DNA from: Treponema denticola ATCC 35405
GTDB taxonomy: Bacteria > Spirochaetota > Spirochaetia > Treponematales > Treponemataceae
Direction: 5' to 3'
Assembly (NCBI RefSeq): GCF_000008185.1
Contig: NC_002967.9
Location: 62,001-126,000 of the forward strand
DNA: 64,000 bases
Numbering within the stretch: position 1 is the stretch's first letter; each line of letters starts with the position of its first letter. The notes below the pieces were generated by a model. The model ran no database searches and had not been told where the DNA came from. It saw only the letters and a program-made list of their open reading frames with translations. Below are positions 53,788-63,631 of this stretch, one piece after another. Both the position numbers and the translations under genes were made by a program.

Positions 53788-55074
53788 ATGGGTGTTTTCA
53801 CATGGGAAGGAAAGGATAAGGCGCTTTCCGAACTGAACCTTTTATTAAAAAATCAAAGTAAATTTTCTTTTACTGAAAACAAAGTAAAAAGTTTTAATTC
53901 TGAAGACGCAAAAAATTTATACATTGAATCCGACAATCTCTATGCCCTTCTTTTTTTACAAAAAGATTATAAAGATAAAATCAAAATAATATACATTGAT
54001 CCTCCGTACAATACGGGGAAAAAATTTACTTATGCCGATAATTTTCAAACTAAGACAGAATGGATGAATTATCTTTATGTAAGATTGAGCCTTGCAAAAA
54101 ACTTATTAACTGATGACGGTCTTATTTTTATAAGCATTGACGATAAGACCTGCCCTTATTTAAGGATAATCCTTGATGAAATCTTCGGTACGAAAAATTT
54201 TATTTCTACCCTTGTATGGAATAATTCGACCGGCGGAGGCTTACGTAAAAAGCATATCAACACATCGCATGAGTACATCATCTTATATGCCAAAGATAAA
54301 ACTAAGGTTAAGCCCATGACAGCCCCAATGCCGGAAAAGGCGAAGAAAATGTATAAATACAAGGATGCTGACGGAAGATTTTTTAGATACCAGCAATTTG
54401 CATGGAAAAATAAAACGGATGCAAAAAGGCAAAAATATCCTATAAAAACGCCTGACGGGAATTTTATTATTCCTAAAGCTGGCTACATTTACCGCTTTGT
54501 CGAAAAAAGTTTTTTTAATCTTTTAGAAAAAAATCTAATCGAATTTAAAAAATCGGACAAGTCCGTTTTTACCGATATAAAAGGGCGGCCTACAAAATGG
54601 ACTATCTATGTAAAAACCTACCTTGAAAAAAAGGAAGAAACGGTTCCGAAATCGCTCCTCCCTGCAGAATATGTTAAAACAAATATACAAAGTGTATATG
54701 AACAAAAAGTCTTATTCGGAGCAAAGATTTTCGATTACGCAAAACCGGTTTCTCTTTTAAAATATCTTTTTAAGCTGGTTCCGAATTCGGACGATGCGGT
54801 TGTTTTAGATTTTTTTTCGGGTTCGGCAACAACAGCCCATGCCGTGATGGAACTAAACGCAGAGCTTAACGAAAACCGAAAATTTATCTTGGTACAAAGG
54901 GGCGAGCCTTGCTCCGAAGATTCCCCTGCCCTCAAGGCCGGCTTTAAAACAATAGCCGAGCTGGGCAGGGAAAGAATTATAAGAGCCTCCGCCTTAATCC
55001 AAAAAAGATTTACTCAAAAAACTTTCGGGTTTAAGTATTTGGAATTAAGCGGAGAGCAAGGCTTTATTTTTTAA
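53788..55074 (+). CDS. Beta-class DNA adenine methyltransferase, orphan type III Mod-like
   Basis: The 428-residue protein is a site-specific DNA methyltransferase. The catalytic motif DPPYNTG is at residues 71-77 and the SAM-binding motif VLDFFSGSATTAH at about 336-349. This order (IV before I) is that of beta-class enzymes such as type III Mod subunits. A middle region of about 200 residues is the likely target-recognition part. It is shorter than typical type III Mod proteins, and no res gene adjoins it, so it is an orphan methylase or a remnant. Its end overlaps the convergent S9 peptidase gene by 11 bases. Confidence 0.88.
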   Translation: MGVFTWEGKDKALSELNLLLKNQSKFSFTENKVKSFNSEDAKNLYIESDNLYALLFLQKDYKDKIKIIYIDPPYNTGKKFTYADNFQTKTEWMNYLYVRLSLAKNLLTDDGLIFISIDDKTCPYLRIILDEIFGTKNFISTLVWNNSTGGGLRKKHINTSHEYIILYAKDKTKVKPMTAPMPEKAKKMYKYKDADGRFFRYQQFAWKNKTDAKRQKYPIKTPDGNFIIPKAGYIYRFVEKSFFNLLEKNLIEFKKSDKSVFTDIKGRPTKWTIYVKTYLEKKEETVPKSLLPAEYVKTNIQSVYEQKVLFGAKIFDYAKPVSLLKYLFKLVPNSDDAVVLDFFSGSATTAHAVMELNAELNENRKFILVQRGEPCSEDSPALKAGFKTIAELGRERIIRASALIQKRFTQKTFGFKYLELSGEQGFIF

Positions 55075-57034
55075 GATACTTTTCAAACCAGTTGAATATC
55101 TCGGTTAAGCGGCGGATTCTGTGCTTGGGTTTTCCCGTTCGGGAGAGGTCATGATTTTCCCCATGGAACAAAACAAGCTTTGCTTCGCAGCCGTGATATT
55201 TTAGAGCCGTAAACATTTGGAAGGCGCAGGCCTCAAAGCAGCGGTAGTCCTCATCCGACTGAATAAAAAGGGTCGGCGTTTTGCACTTATCGGCATACTT
55301 GAGCGGACTGTGATCCCACATTTTTTCTACACCCTTCCAAGGAGTAACTCCTCCGTTTTGGTCGGAATTAAAATAATAACCGATATCGGTAATTCCGAAT
55401 TTGGAAATCCAGTTTGAAATAGAACGCTGAGAGCAGGCTGCCGCAAAGCGGTTTGTGTGGCCGATAATCCAGTTTGTCATAAAACCGCCGTAAGAGCCGC
55501 CCATAACGCCTACTTTTTCCTTGTCGATATCCTTGTACTTTTTTAGAACCTCATCCGTAAGCTTCATTAAATCGGAGTAGTCGATTGTTCCGTACTTGCC
55601 CCGGATATCGGCAAAGGCTCGGCCCATTCCGTCGGCACCGCGGGGATTCGTATAAAACACAAAGTAACCGGATTGAGCTAAAAACTGCATCTCGTGGTAA
55701 AAAATTGAACCGTAAGCGGTCTTAGGTCCGCCGTGAATTGTCAAGATACCGGGGTATTTTTTTCCGGCCTTGTAGTTTAAGGGCTTTAAAACAAAGCCGT
55801 GGAGTTTAACCCCATCATTTGTAAACTCGAATTCTTCGGGCACAATCTTTTGCAACTTTGAAGCATAGGTATTATGCTTTGTTAGGCAGGTTTCTTTTTT
55901 ATCTTCAAAAAGATAAACTTCTTGTAACTCCTGTTTTCTAAAACCGATAAAAAGAATTTTTTCTTCATGAACGGCAAAGCAGTCTACAGAACCTTTTTCG
56001 GTAATAAGCTGTTTTAATTCTCCTTTTTCGTCAATGACATTTAAAAAGGAAGAATCATCCTCGGTTGTAATAAAATAATATTTTCCGTCTTTGACATGGG
56101 AGTTAGCTCCGCCCCCGTACCTTGAATCGGAACCCACGGAATTCCACAAGCTCTTATCGTAATCCTTGGGCGAAATCATCTTCGCTCCTGTTCCGGTTTT
56201 GGGAATAAGATAAATATCGGCATCTTGGTTTACGCCGTATTTTTTTCCGTCGGCACCCGTATAAATAATTTTATCTTTGAAAAATTTGGCATCGGTGTAC
56301 ATAAAATCTTGACCGCCATTTAAGAGCTTTGCCTTTTTTGTTTTTAAGGGCATGAGCATCAGCTCGTTATAGATGGGCATCTTATCGGTATAAGTTGATT
56401 TTGTAAATAGAATCTCTTGGGTCTTTTTATCAAAATCAAAACCGTCAACCTGAGTAAACTCATCGGTTAGGGCCGTACCCTTCATGTTTGAAAGATTATA
56501 AACAAAGAGCCGGTTTCTCTTGCGCGAGGTAAAGCCGCCTCCGTTGCTCCAAAACGGAATCTCTTCAAAGGTTTCATAATCGGCTTCATCTTTTTTTGCT
56601 TCTTCTGCCTTTTCTTTAGGCAGCTTTTTAAATGGGTCATCCTTCCATGAGTGTAAAACAACAGCCGTCTTTTTATCGGCAAATTCCATTTTTAGAACGG
56701 GATGGGGGAAGGTGTAGGCAAGCAAGGCCTCACCGCCCGAAACGGGGATAGAATAAACAAAGGTTTTCTCTTTTTCTTCCTTTTCTTTTTTTGTTCTTCT
56801 TGCAGAAAAAAGGAGGCGATCGCCGTCAAAGCCGTAAAAAGAATTTACATCCTCGCCCGTAAGCTGCTTTGTCTTTTTTGTTTCCATGTCCAAAAGAAAA
56901 AGAGCCTTGTGATAATCATTTTCGGTTAGATCGGCATGAGCACAAATATAGGCCGCATATCTTCCGTCTTCCGAAAATTTAAGGTTACTTAAAAATTCGT
57001 AATTTTTAAAATCGTCCAACTTTATTGTCTTCAT
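55064..57034 (-). CDS. S9-family serine peptidase (acylaminoacyl-peptidase-like)
   Basis: The 656-residue protein is a prolyl-oligopeptidase-family enzyme. The N-terminal 400 residues form a beta-propeller with repeated short strands. The C-terminal alpha/beta-hydrolase has the nucleophile in GGSYGGFMTNW, the Asp in QSDEDYRC and the His in HGENHDLSRTGKPKHR. There is no signal peptide, so it probably acts on peptides in the cytoplasm, in line with a peptide-fermenting lifestyle. AGGAGA precedes the ATG. Confidence 0.94.
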   Translation of the reverse strand: MKTIKLDDFKNYEFLSNLKFSEDGRYAAYICAHADLTENDYHKALFLLDMETKKTKQLTGEDVNSFYGFDGDRLLFSARRTKKEKEEKEKTFVYSIPVSGGEALLAYTFPHPVLKMEFADKKTAVVLHSWKDDPFKKLPKEKAEEAKKDEADYETFEEIPFWSNGGGFTSRKRNRLFVYNLSNMKGTALTDEFTQVDGFDFDKKTQEILFTKSTYTDKMPIYNELMLMPLKTKKAKLLNGGQDFMYTDAKFFKDKIIYTGADGKKYGVNQDADIYLIPKTGTGAKMISPKDYDKSLWNSVGSDSRYGGGANSHVKDGKYYFITTEDDSSFLNVIDEKGELKQLITEKGSVDCFAVHEEKILFIGFRKQELQEVYLFEDKKETCLTKHNTYASKLQKIVPEEFEFTNDGVKLHGFVLKPLNYKAGKKYPGILTIHGGPKTAYGSIFYHEMQFLAQSGYFVFYTNPRGADGMGRAFADIRGKYGTIDYSDLMKLTDEVLKKYKDIDKEKVGVMGGSYGGFMTNWIIGHTNRFAAACSQRSISNWISKFGITDIGYYFNSDQNGGVTPWKGVEKMWDHSPLKYADKCKTPTLFIQSDEDYRCFEACAFQMFTALKYHGCEAKLVLFHGENHDLSRTGKPKHRIRRLTEIFNWFEKYLKK

Positions 57035-57106
57035 AAAAGTTCTCCTTTAAGAATTTCTTGTTAAATAACTATAACACTATCGGACAATTTGAACAAGGGG
57101 ACTTCT

Positions 57107-59251
57107 TTATTTTGCAATTAAAACTACAGTTGTGCGGGAAAGCACTACATATATTTGCTGATTCATAATCTGCTCGGTATGTTCTTCATCTAAAAAATCT
57201 TTTCCGTCGGTGTACGAGGTGTCTATCAGACGATGCCATATCTTCCCGCCCGAAGACGGAGGGGGAAGTCTCACGGTTATATCGTTATTGTAACTATTGG
57301 TCATAACATAAAAATCGTTATCATCTTCATCGCTTTCCAAATTAATTTTGTTGCCGTCTATTAAAAAGGCTAAAAAATTTGAAGGTACATTCCAGTTGGG
57401 TTTCTGCGCATTATAATCAAACCAAGTTATATCGCTTGGAGTGCCGTTAATCTTCGAGGCTCCGGTAAAAAAATGTTTTCTTAAAAAAGAAAAATGAGTC
57501 TTCCTTAAATTGATAAGCTTTTTGGTAAATTCGAGCAAGTCCTTATTTTCATTTAAAAGTTCCCAATCAAACCAAGACATTTCATTATCCTGACAATAGG
57601 CATTATTATTTCCGTTTTGTGTACGGAATACCTCATCTCCCATATTAATCATGGGCGTGCCGGCTGAAAGAATAAGCGTTGTCAAAATATTTTTTGCAGA
57701 CCTCATACGCATTCTTTCAATTTCGACAGATGCGGATCCTTCTATTCCATGATTATAGCTTAAATTTTCATTTGAGCCGTCTCGGTTATTTTCCCCGTTT
57801 TCTTCGTTATGTTTTTCGGAATAACTTAGCAAATCGCAAAGGGTAAAGCCGTCATGACAGCAGACAAAATTTATTGACTGATAAGGCCTTCTGCCTTTTT
57901 GAGAATATAAATCCGCAGAACCGGTTACTCTGGTTGCCAAGTGTCTTATATCCGGATTGGGCTGCAGCCAAAACTCTCTGACGGAGTTACGGAATAAGTC
58001 ATTCCATTCCGCCCAACGCCCGGGAAATTTTCCTACCATGTATGCACCGGCAGCATCCCATGCTTCAGCTATAATCTTTGTAGAACGAAGCACGGAATCA
58101 TCTGCGATAGCCTGTATCATAAAAGAATTTAAATCTATACTTCCGGTTTTATCGCGTGCCAGAACGGGAGCCAAATCAAAACGGAATCCGTCTACATGCA
58201 TTTCAGTTACCCAATACCGCAGGCAATCCAATATAAATTTTATAACAGGAATCTCCGAGGTTTTTAGACTGTTACCGCAGCCCGAAAAGTTTTTATAATA
58301 AAACTTATTATCTTCAAGATGATAGTAAATGGAATTATCAAATCCTTTAAAAGAAAAAACGGGGCCGTTTTCGTTTCCTTCCGCAGTATGGTTAAACACC
58401 ACATCCAAGATTATTTCGATGCCCGCTTTATGAAATTCCCTGACCATAAATTTAAACTCGTTTACGGCATTGCCCGGGTCTTCGGCATAGAGAGCCTTAG
58501 GTGCAAAAAAAGCAATTGTGCTGTATCCCCAATAGTTTTTTAGCCTAACGCCGGTTTTAGGATTTATATTCATATTTTCATTTTCATCAAAATCAAAAAC
58601 GGGCAGGAGCTCAAGAGAAGTAATTCCCAAATCCTTTAAATACGGAATCAGCTCCACAAGACCTGAATATTTACCCCGTTTTGTAGGACTTATTTTATCG
58701 TTTAAAAAAGAAAAGCCCTTTACATGAGCTTCATATATCACACATTTTTGGAGCGGAATATTTAAGGGTTTATCTCCCTGCCAATCGAATTCCCTATCAT
58801 CGATAACTACACATTTTGGGAATCCCTTTGCCGTTCTTTTATGTTGATTTTTACCGCCTGAAGCTTTACTGTCCTTTTGGTTAAAAGTTTGTTCCGAATT
58901 AAATACCGAATGAGAACTTATAAGTCTTGCGTAAGGGTCAAGCAAGTAATTATTTTCATCGAATAAAAAACCCGCGGAAGGAGAAAACTCTCCGTCAGCC
59001 GTATACAAATAAAATGCCCAACTTTTTAAACCGGAAACAAACACATGCCAAACATCACCGGTTTTATTTATTTGAGGATCCAGTTTATATGAGATTATCG
59101 GCTCGGAATCCTCTACATTTTCAAATAAGTGTAGAACTATTTCCTTTGCATTTCGTGAAAAGACGCTGAAATTCACTCCATCACAGCTTAATTTTGCGCC
59201 TAATGGAGAAGCTTTTCCCTGAAAAAAAGATAAATCGTTCATATTCATCAT
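57107..59251 (-). CDS. glgX: Glycogen debranching enzyme (GlgX/isoamylase type)
   Basis: This GH13 enzyme hydrolyses alpha-1,6 branches. The 714-residue protein has an N-terminal CBM48-like domain (about 1-150, SPLGAKLSCDGVNFSVFS), then the catalytic barrel. Visible motifs are DVVFNHTAEG, the nucleophile Asp in GFRFDLAPVL, the acid Glu in IAEAWDAAG and FVCCHDGFTL. The most upstream ATG (59251) is used; ATG codons at 59248 and 59242 are alternatives. No clear ribosome-binding site is seen. Confidence 0.93.
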   Translation of the reverse strand: MMNMNDLSFFQGKASPLGAKLSCDGVNFSVFSRNAKEIVLHLFENVEDSEPIISYKLDPQINKTGDVWHVFVSGLKSWAFYLYTADGEFSPSAGFLFDENNYLLDPYARLISSHSVFNSEQTFNQKDSKASGGKNQHKRTAKGFPKCVVIDDREFDWQGDKPLNIPLQKCVIYEAHVKGFSFLNDKISPTKRGKYSGLVELIPYLKDLGITSLELLPVFDFDENENMNINPKTGVRLKNYWGYSTIAFFAPKALYAEDPGNAVNEFKFMVREFHKAGIEIILDVVFNHTAEGNENGPVFSFKGFDNSIYYHLEDNKFYYKNFSGCGNSLKTSEIPVIKFILDCLRYWVTEMHVDGFRFDLAPVLARDKTGSIDLNSFMIQAIADDSVLRSTKIIAEAWDAAGAYMVGKFPGRWAEWNDLFRNSVREFWLQPNPDIRHLATRVTGSADLYSQKGRRPYQSINFVCCHDGFTLCDLLSYSEKHNEENGENNRDGSNENLSYNHGIEGSASVEIERMRMRSAKNILTTLILSAGTPMINMGDEVFRTQNGNNNAYCQDNEMSWFDWELLNENKDLLEFTKKLINLRKTHFSFLRKHFFTGASKINGTPSDITWFDYNAQKPNWNVPSNFLAFLIDGNKINLESDEDDNDFYVMTNSYNNDITVRLPPPSSGGKIWHRLIDTSYTDGKDFLDEEHTEQIMNQQIYVVLSRTTVVLIAK

Positions 59252-59314
59252 TAAAGTATAGTATGTATTTTAAATTTATGCTATAATGAAAACAACGTTT
59301 TAAAGGAAATAATA

Positions 59315-60607
59315 ATGAAAAAGGTTCCAATAATAAGCACAATACAGACTACCGTGGACGGATTAAAAAATGCTGCACAAAACATAGAAAACGTCGATAT
59401 TGCAGTCCTTGATAAATATGAAGACATTGTTTCGTTTTTTAAATATGAAATGCCTGAAATCAAGATTATCGATTTCGGAGATCCTAATATCGATGCCGAG
59501 GCTTGTGTTAGGATTATAAAAGATGATCCGTGGCTTTTATTCGGAGGAATTATAGCCATTACCAACGACCGTCAAGAAAAAGCAAAACTTGAACAAATAA
59601 AGGAACCTAACTTTCTATTTGTATGTACAAGAAAAGATTTTGAAAAAAACACCGAACAGATTATAAAGATTTTAAACCAACATCAGCATTTTCTTTTTAA
59701 CAGAGGAATGCATCAGAGGGCTGATGAAAAAGAGACGGGTCATTTTGTAAGCGATACCGACCCATTTGAAATAGTTTTCTACGCCAACCTGATAGGAACT
59801 TATCTTTACAATACCAACAGAGTAAATGAAGAAGAAAGGTCTTCCTTACAAACAGCAATGATGGAGTTTTTGCTTAATGCAGTAGAACACGGAAACTGCA
59901 ATATCTCTTATGAGGAAAAGAATAAATGGCTGCGAAGCGGAAAAAATATGCTCGATTTAATTGCCGAAAAACAAAAACAGCCCGAAATAAAAAAGAAAAA
60001 AGTTTATATCACATATTCGGTACTGCCTGAAAAAACAAAGATAACTATCAAAGATGAAGGGAACGGATTTGACTGGAGAAGCCATCTTGAAGCCGACTTT
60101 GAAGCAGGCCTTCATGGAATGGGCATTAAACTTTCTCAAACCCTTGTAAAAAATCTACGCTATAATAATATTGGGAATGAGGTTTCATTTGAGGTAAATA
60201 ACCAAAGAAATATAGCAAACTTGACACCGGCTATTTTAAAATCCCAGCAATTACTAACCTTCAAACACATGCAGATTGTCTGCCGCGAAAACGAGGATTC
60301 AAGCGATCTTTTTTATATAAGTTCGGGACGCTATGCCGTCTATGTAAATAATAAATTGATGTCGGTTTTAACACCGGCTGATATTTTTATAGGTGAAATG
60401 GCCTTTTTAATGAATGACAGAAGATCTGCTACTGTCGTATCTATCGGAGAAGGCTCTCTTGTAAAGATTCCTAAGATGAATTTTATGAAGCTGATAGAAG
60501 AATATCCTCATTACGGTATTTTCTTATCCCGATTGTTGGCTAACCGCTTAGCCCGTCAATCAAAGATTACGGCACAACTAAAAGAAGAACAAGAAAATAA
60601 CAAGTAG
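59315..60607 (+). CDS. Signalling protein with HATPase and cyclic-nucleotide-binding domains
   Basis: The 430-residue protein has three parts. Residues about 1-125 look like a receiver-like fold without a clear phospho-acceptor pattern. Residues about 180-300 form a GHKL ATPase with the N-box EFLLNAVEHGN and G1 DEGNGFDW, as in RsbW-type anti-sigma kinases. Residues about 310-415 form a CNB domain with FIGEMAFLMNDRRSATV. No histidine-kinase dimerisation helix is visible, so it is probably an anti-sigma or partner-switch kinase rather than a classical sensor kinase. AAAGGAAATAATA precedes the ATG. Confidence 0.82.
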   Translation: MKKVPIISTIQTTVDGLKNAAQNIENVDIAVLDKYEDIVSFFKYEMPEIKIIDFGDPNIDAEACVRIIKDDPWLLFGGIIAITNDRQEKAKLEQIKEPNFLFVCTRKDFEKNTEQIIKILNQHQHFLFNRGMHQRADEKETGHFVSDTDPFEIVFYANLIGTYLYNTNRVNEEERSSLQTAMMEFLLNAVEHGNCNISYEEKNKWLRSGKNMLDLIAEKQKQPEIKKKKVYITYSVLPEKTKITIKDEGNGFDWRSHLEADFEAGLHGMGIKLSQTLVKNLRYNNIGNEVSFEVNNQRNIANLTPAILKSQQLLTFKHMQIVCRENEDSSDLFYISSGRYAVYVNNKLMSVLTPADIFIGEMAFLMNDRRSATVVSIGEGSLVKIPKMNFMKLIEEYPHYGIFLSRLLANRLARQSKITAQLKEEQENNK

Positions 60608-60633
60608 TAATTCCAATAAAGCACTTAATTTAA

Positions 60634-61776
60634 TCAGCGGAATTCTATTAAGATTTCTTTTAGGGTTTTAACAAAGACTTCGAGCTCTCCCCTTTGTGTT
60701 AAGGGCCCTATTGAAACCCGCACTGAATTTTGCTGCACTTTAGCATCAATTTTCATAGCCTCTAAAACGGGACGGGTTCGCTTTTTTGAAGAACATGCAG
60801 AACCTGTAGAGATGCAGATACCCTTTTCCGACAAGCAGCGGACAAGGACTTCACCGGTTAATTCTTTAACCGAAAACTGTAAAATCCAAGGCGAATATTT
60901 ATCCTTTAACTGCGGACGGGATTCCGGGATAAAACTTAAACCCTCAATACCTGCCAGTTCTTCAATTAAAAAATCCATTAATTCTTTTGCATGAAAAACA
61001 TAGCCATCTAAATTTTCATAATATTTTTTTAAGCAGCCGGACAGAGCTAAAATACCTGCAAGGTTTTCGGTTCCGGGCCTTAGACCATTTTCTTGTCCGC
61101 CCCCCCGGATAAAGGCCTCCATATTTTTAGCAAGATACAAAAAACCGATTCCTCTGGGAGCTCCTATTTTATGTCCGCTAAAAGAAGCCGAATGAATGGA
61201 TAGTTTTGAAAGTTCAAAAGGAATCTTTCCTATAGCTTGAACTGCATCGGTATGAAAATGGATTTTTCTTTTTCCCTTAGAATATTCTTCAAGAGCCTTT
61301 CCTATTTCGGCGATGGGCTGAATTGCTCCGGTTTCATTGTTTACCGCCATTACCGAAACAAAGGCCGTATTGGAGTCTATAGTTTTTAAAACCGCATCGG
61401 CACTTATAAAGCCGTTTTTATCCGAAGGGATTTGTAAAATCTTATAACCCCGTGCCTTCATAACGGCAGCCTGTTCCCTGACTGCGGAATGTTCTATACT
61501 GCTGACTGCAATCGAGCAAGGAGAAGGAAGGGCTAACAGAGAGAGCATAGGAATGTAATCCCCCTCGGTTCCTCCCGATGTAAAAATAATATGATCTGGT
61601 GCCGTATTCAAAAGTTCTGCAATTTCCAAACGAGTATCTTCTAAAATTTTTCGAGCATCCTTACCTAAAAAATGTTTTGAAGAAGGGTTTGCAAAATATT
61701 TAAAAGCTTTTTTTAAGGCCTCCGTAATTATATCTTCTTGAGGAAGGGCTGTTGCCGCCCAATCCAAATAAATCAT
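60634..61776 (-). CDS. Cysteine desulfurase (NifS/IscS-like)
   Basis: This PLP enzyme releases sulphur from cysteine (or selenium from selenocysteine). The 380-residue protein has TSGGTEGDY, HTDAVQAIGK, the PLP lysine in SGHKIGAPRG and the active Cys in STGSACSSKKR. It is of the NifS/IscS group. GGAGGTTCT precedes the ATG, which overlaps the aroB stop. The gene pair is unusual; supply of sulphur for Fe-S clusters or tRNA thiolation is the likely role. Confidence 0.92.
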   Translation of the reverse strand: MIYLDWAATALPQEDIITEALKKAFKYFANPSSKHFLGKDARKILEDTRLEIAELLNTAPDHIIFTSGGTEGDYIPMLSLLALPSPCSIAVSSIEHSAVREQAAVMKARGYKILQIPSDKNGFISADAVLKTIDSNTAFVSVMAVNNETGAIQPIAEIGKALEEYSKGKRKIHFHTDAVQAIGKIPFELSKLSIHSASFSGHKIGAPRGIGFLYLAKNMEAFIRGGGQENGLRPGTENLAGILALSGCLKKYYENLDGYVFHAKELMDFLIEELAGIEGLSFIPESRPQLKDKYSPWILQFSVKELTGEVLVRCLSEKGICISTGSACSSKKRTRPVLEAMKIDAKVQQNSVRVSIGPLTQRGELEVFVKTLKEILIEFR

Positions 61777-62804
61777 AGAACCTCCCTGATGTCTTTTTCA
61801 AAGGCTTCATAAATAAAAGTCTCGCAAATATTTTTTTGTAAAATCAAACGGATTTTACCGTCCATATTTTTTTTATCTTTTTTCATTGCTAAAAGCACCT
61901 TCTCCTTATCCTGTAAGACCGGTACATCTATGCGGCTATAAGAATGTATAATAGCACAAACCTCATCCGCATAAGAAGAATCGGTTAAGCCTAAATTTTT
62001 ACCTAAGAGCATCGCCTTTGATATTCCCCAAGCAACAGCCTCCCCATGAGAAATCTTTGAAAAATTTAAACCGGATTCTAACGCATGGCCAAAGGTATGC
62101 CCCAAGTTTAAAAAAGCTCTTTCATTTTTTTCGTCAAAGTCGCGGCTTACAACCAGTGCTTTTGCCTCAACAGCTATTTTAACAAGGTCCAAGCAAAGGT
62201 CTTCATCTCTTGCAAAAATTTTTTCTCTTTGTGTTCTAAAAACTTGGTAAATATCTTTTGAGTATAAAAGGCCCATCTTAAATATCTCGAACATTCCTGA
62301 AAGATACTCCGGCTCGCTTAAACTTTTTAAGACCTTTGGGCTTATGTAAATTTCATCAGCCTTAAAAAAAGTTCCTACCATGTTTTTATAACCGTCAAAA
62401 TTTATTGCAGTTTTTCCGCCGATGGCTGCATCCGCCATGGCTAAAAGACTGGTAGGAACAAGTTTGCATTTTGCCCCCCTCATATAAACCGAGGCAGCAA
62501 AGGCCGCCAAATCACAGACAAGACCTCCACCAATCCCGATAAAAACAGAATTCCGGCTTAAGCCCGCATCAAGGGCGGCTTTTAAAATAGATACAAGGGA
62601 AGTAAAATTTTTATTTTCTTCTCCGGCTTCAATGACAACCAAGGGAAGGTCCGAACGAAAATTTCTTGCACCCTTTGCAATGGGAGCAGTATTGGAATCG
62701 GTGATGTACATCCCGCCGGCTGTACCTACAGGCGGTACAAAAGGCTCATCGCAGTAAAATACTTCGGTTGTCCCTTGAACCGTTGTAAAACTAAAACTAT
62801 CCAT
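61773..62804 (-). CDS. aroB: 3-dehydroquinate synthase
   Basis: AroB makes 3-dehydroquinate, the second step of the shikimate pathway. The 343-residue protein has the NAD-binding GIGGGLVCDLAAFAAS, VPTSLLAMADAAIGGKTAINFDGYKN and the metal-binding NLGHTFGHALE. The family's usual E-x-x-K pair is FEIFKMG. No other aro gene is in the window. The stop overlaps the cysteine desulfurase start by 4 bases. Confidence 0.92.
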   Translation of the reverse strand: MDSFSFTTVQGTTEVFYCDEPFVPPVGTAGGMYITDSNTAPIAKGARNFRSDLPLVVIEAGEENKNFTSLVSILKAALDAGLSRNSVFIGIGGGLVCDLAAFAASVYMRGAKCKLVPTSLLAMADAAIGGKTAINFDGYKNMVGTFFKADEIYISPKVLKSLSEPEYLSGMFEIFKMGLLYSKDIYQVFRTQREKIFARDEDLCLDLVKIAVEAKALVVSRDFDEKNERAFLNLGHTFGHALESGLNFSKISHGEAVAWGISKAMLLGKNLGLTDSSYADEVCAIIHSYSRIDVPVLQDKEKVLLAMKKDKKNMDGKIRLILQKNICETFIYEAFEKDIREVL

Positions 62805-62821
62805 AAATCATCAACGTTTTA

Positions 62822-63544
62822 TTAAAGCATTTTCAGCATTTGCAGCACCAAAAGAGAGGAATCCTTTGCTGCCTGTGCCGAAAAAACCTCATAAGAAATT
62901 TTAGCAGCTTTATCCTTTCCGGCCGTATCGGAAATACTCCTCAAAATTAAAAAGTGAATTTTATTTATGCAGCAAACTTGAGCAGCAGCGGCCCCTTCCA
63001 TTTCAACACAGGCAGGATTAAATTCTTTGATAATCCTTTCTCTAAGTTTTTTATCTGAAACAAAGGTATCCCCTGAAGCAATTCGGCCTTCAATAAGCTT
63101 TAAATTTTTTATATGCTCATCATCACTTTCTTTTTGCATAGCCTTAAAAGCTTTAAGTGCCAGGGTTTTAAGCTTTTTGTCGGCAGGCCAAAAAGGAGAC
63201 TTTGTCATAGGTACCTGCCCAATGGGATGTCCAAAGGCTGTTGCATCTACATCATGCTGAACTGCATCGGTTGAAACAACCATATCGAAAACATTTATAC
63301 CTTCCAAAAGCCCTCCGGCAGCCCCGGTGTTTATTACGGCATCAACCTTAAATTCCGAAATAAGAATTTGACAGCACAGAGCCGCATTGACCTTACCTAT
63401 TCCGCTGCACACAAGAACAACATCCTTTCCCATTATCGTTCCCGTAAAAAAACTAAGACCGGCAATTTTTCGAATTTCCCCAACTAAATGCTTTTTTAAA
63501 AGTTTAACTTCCTGCTCTTCAGCACCAAAAATTCCTATCTTCAT
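62822..63544 (-). CDS. mtnN: MTA/SAH nucleosidase
   Basis: This enzyme hydrolyses methylthioadenosine and S-adenosylhomocysteine. The 240-residue protein starts MKIGIFGAEEQEV with the catalytic Glu near residue 10. It has NTGAAGGLLEG, VSTDAVQHDVDATAFG, the substrate-binding VEMEGAAAAQVC and the catalytic Asp in SISDTAGK. GAGG precedes the ATG. It lies 17 bases before aroB. Confidence 0.93.
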   Translation of the reverse strand: MKIGIFGAEEQEVKLLKKHLVGEIRKIAGLSFFTGTIMGKDVVLVCSGIGKVNAALCCQILISEFKVDAVINTGAAGGLLEGINVFDMVVSTDAVQHDVDATAFGHPIGQVPMTKSPFWPADKKLKTLALKAFKAMQKESDDEHIKNLKLIEGRIASGDTFVSDKKLRERIIKEFNPACVEMEGAAAAQVCCINKIHFLILRSISDTAGKDKAAKISYEVFSAQAAKDSSLLVLQMLKML

Positions 63545-63631
63545 TATTAACCTCTTCTTAAATTCAAAATAAACGTCATATCAGGATTATAGCATAAAAA
63601 TACTTGGGTATTCTACACCTTTCTTAAAAGG

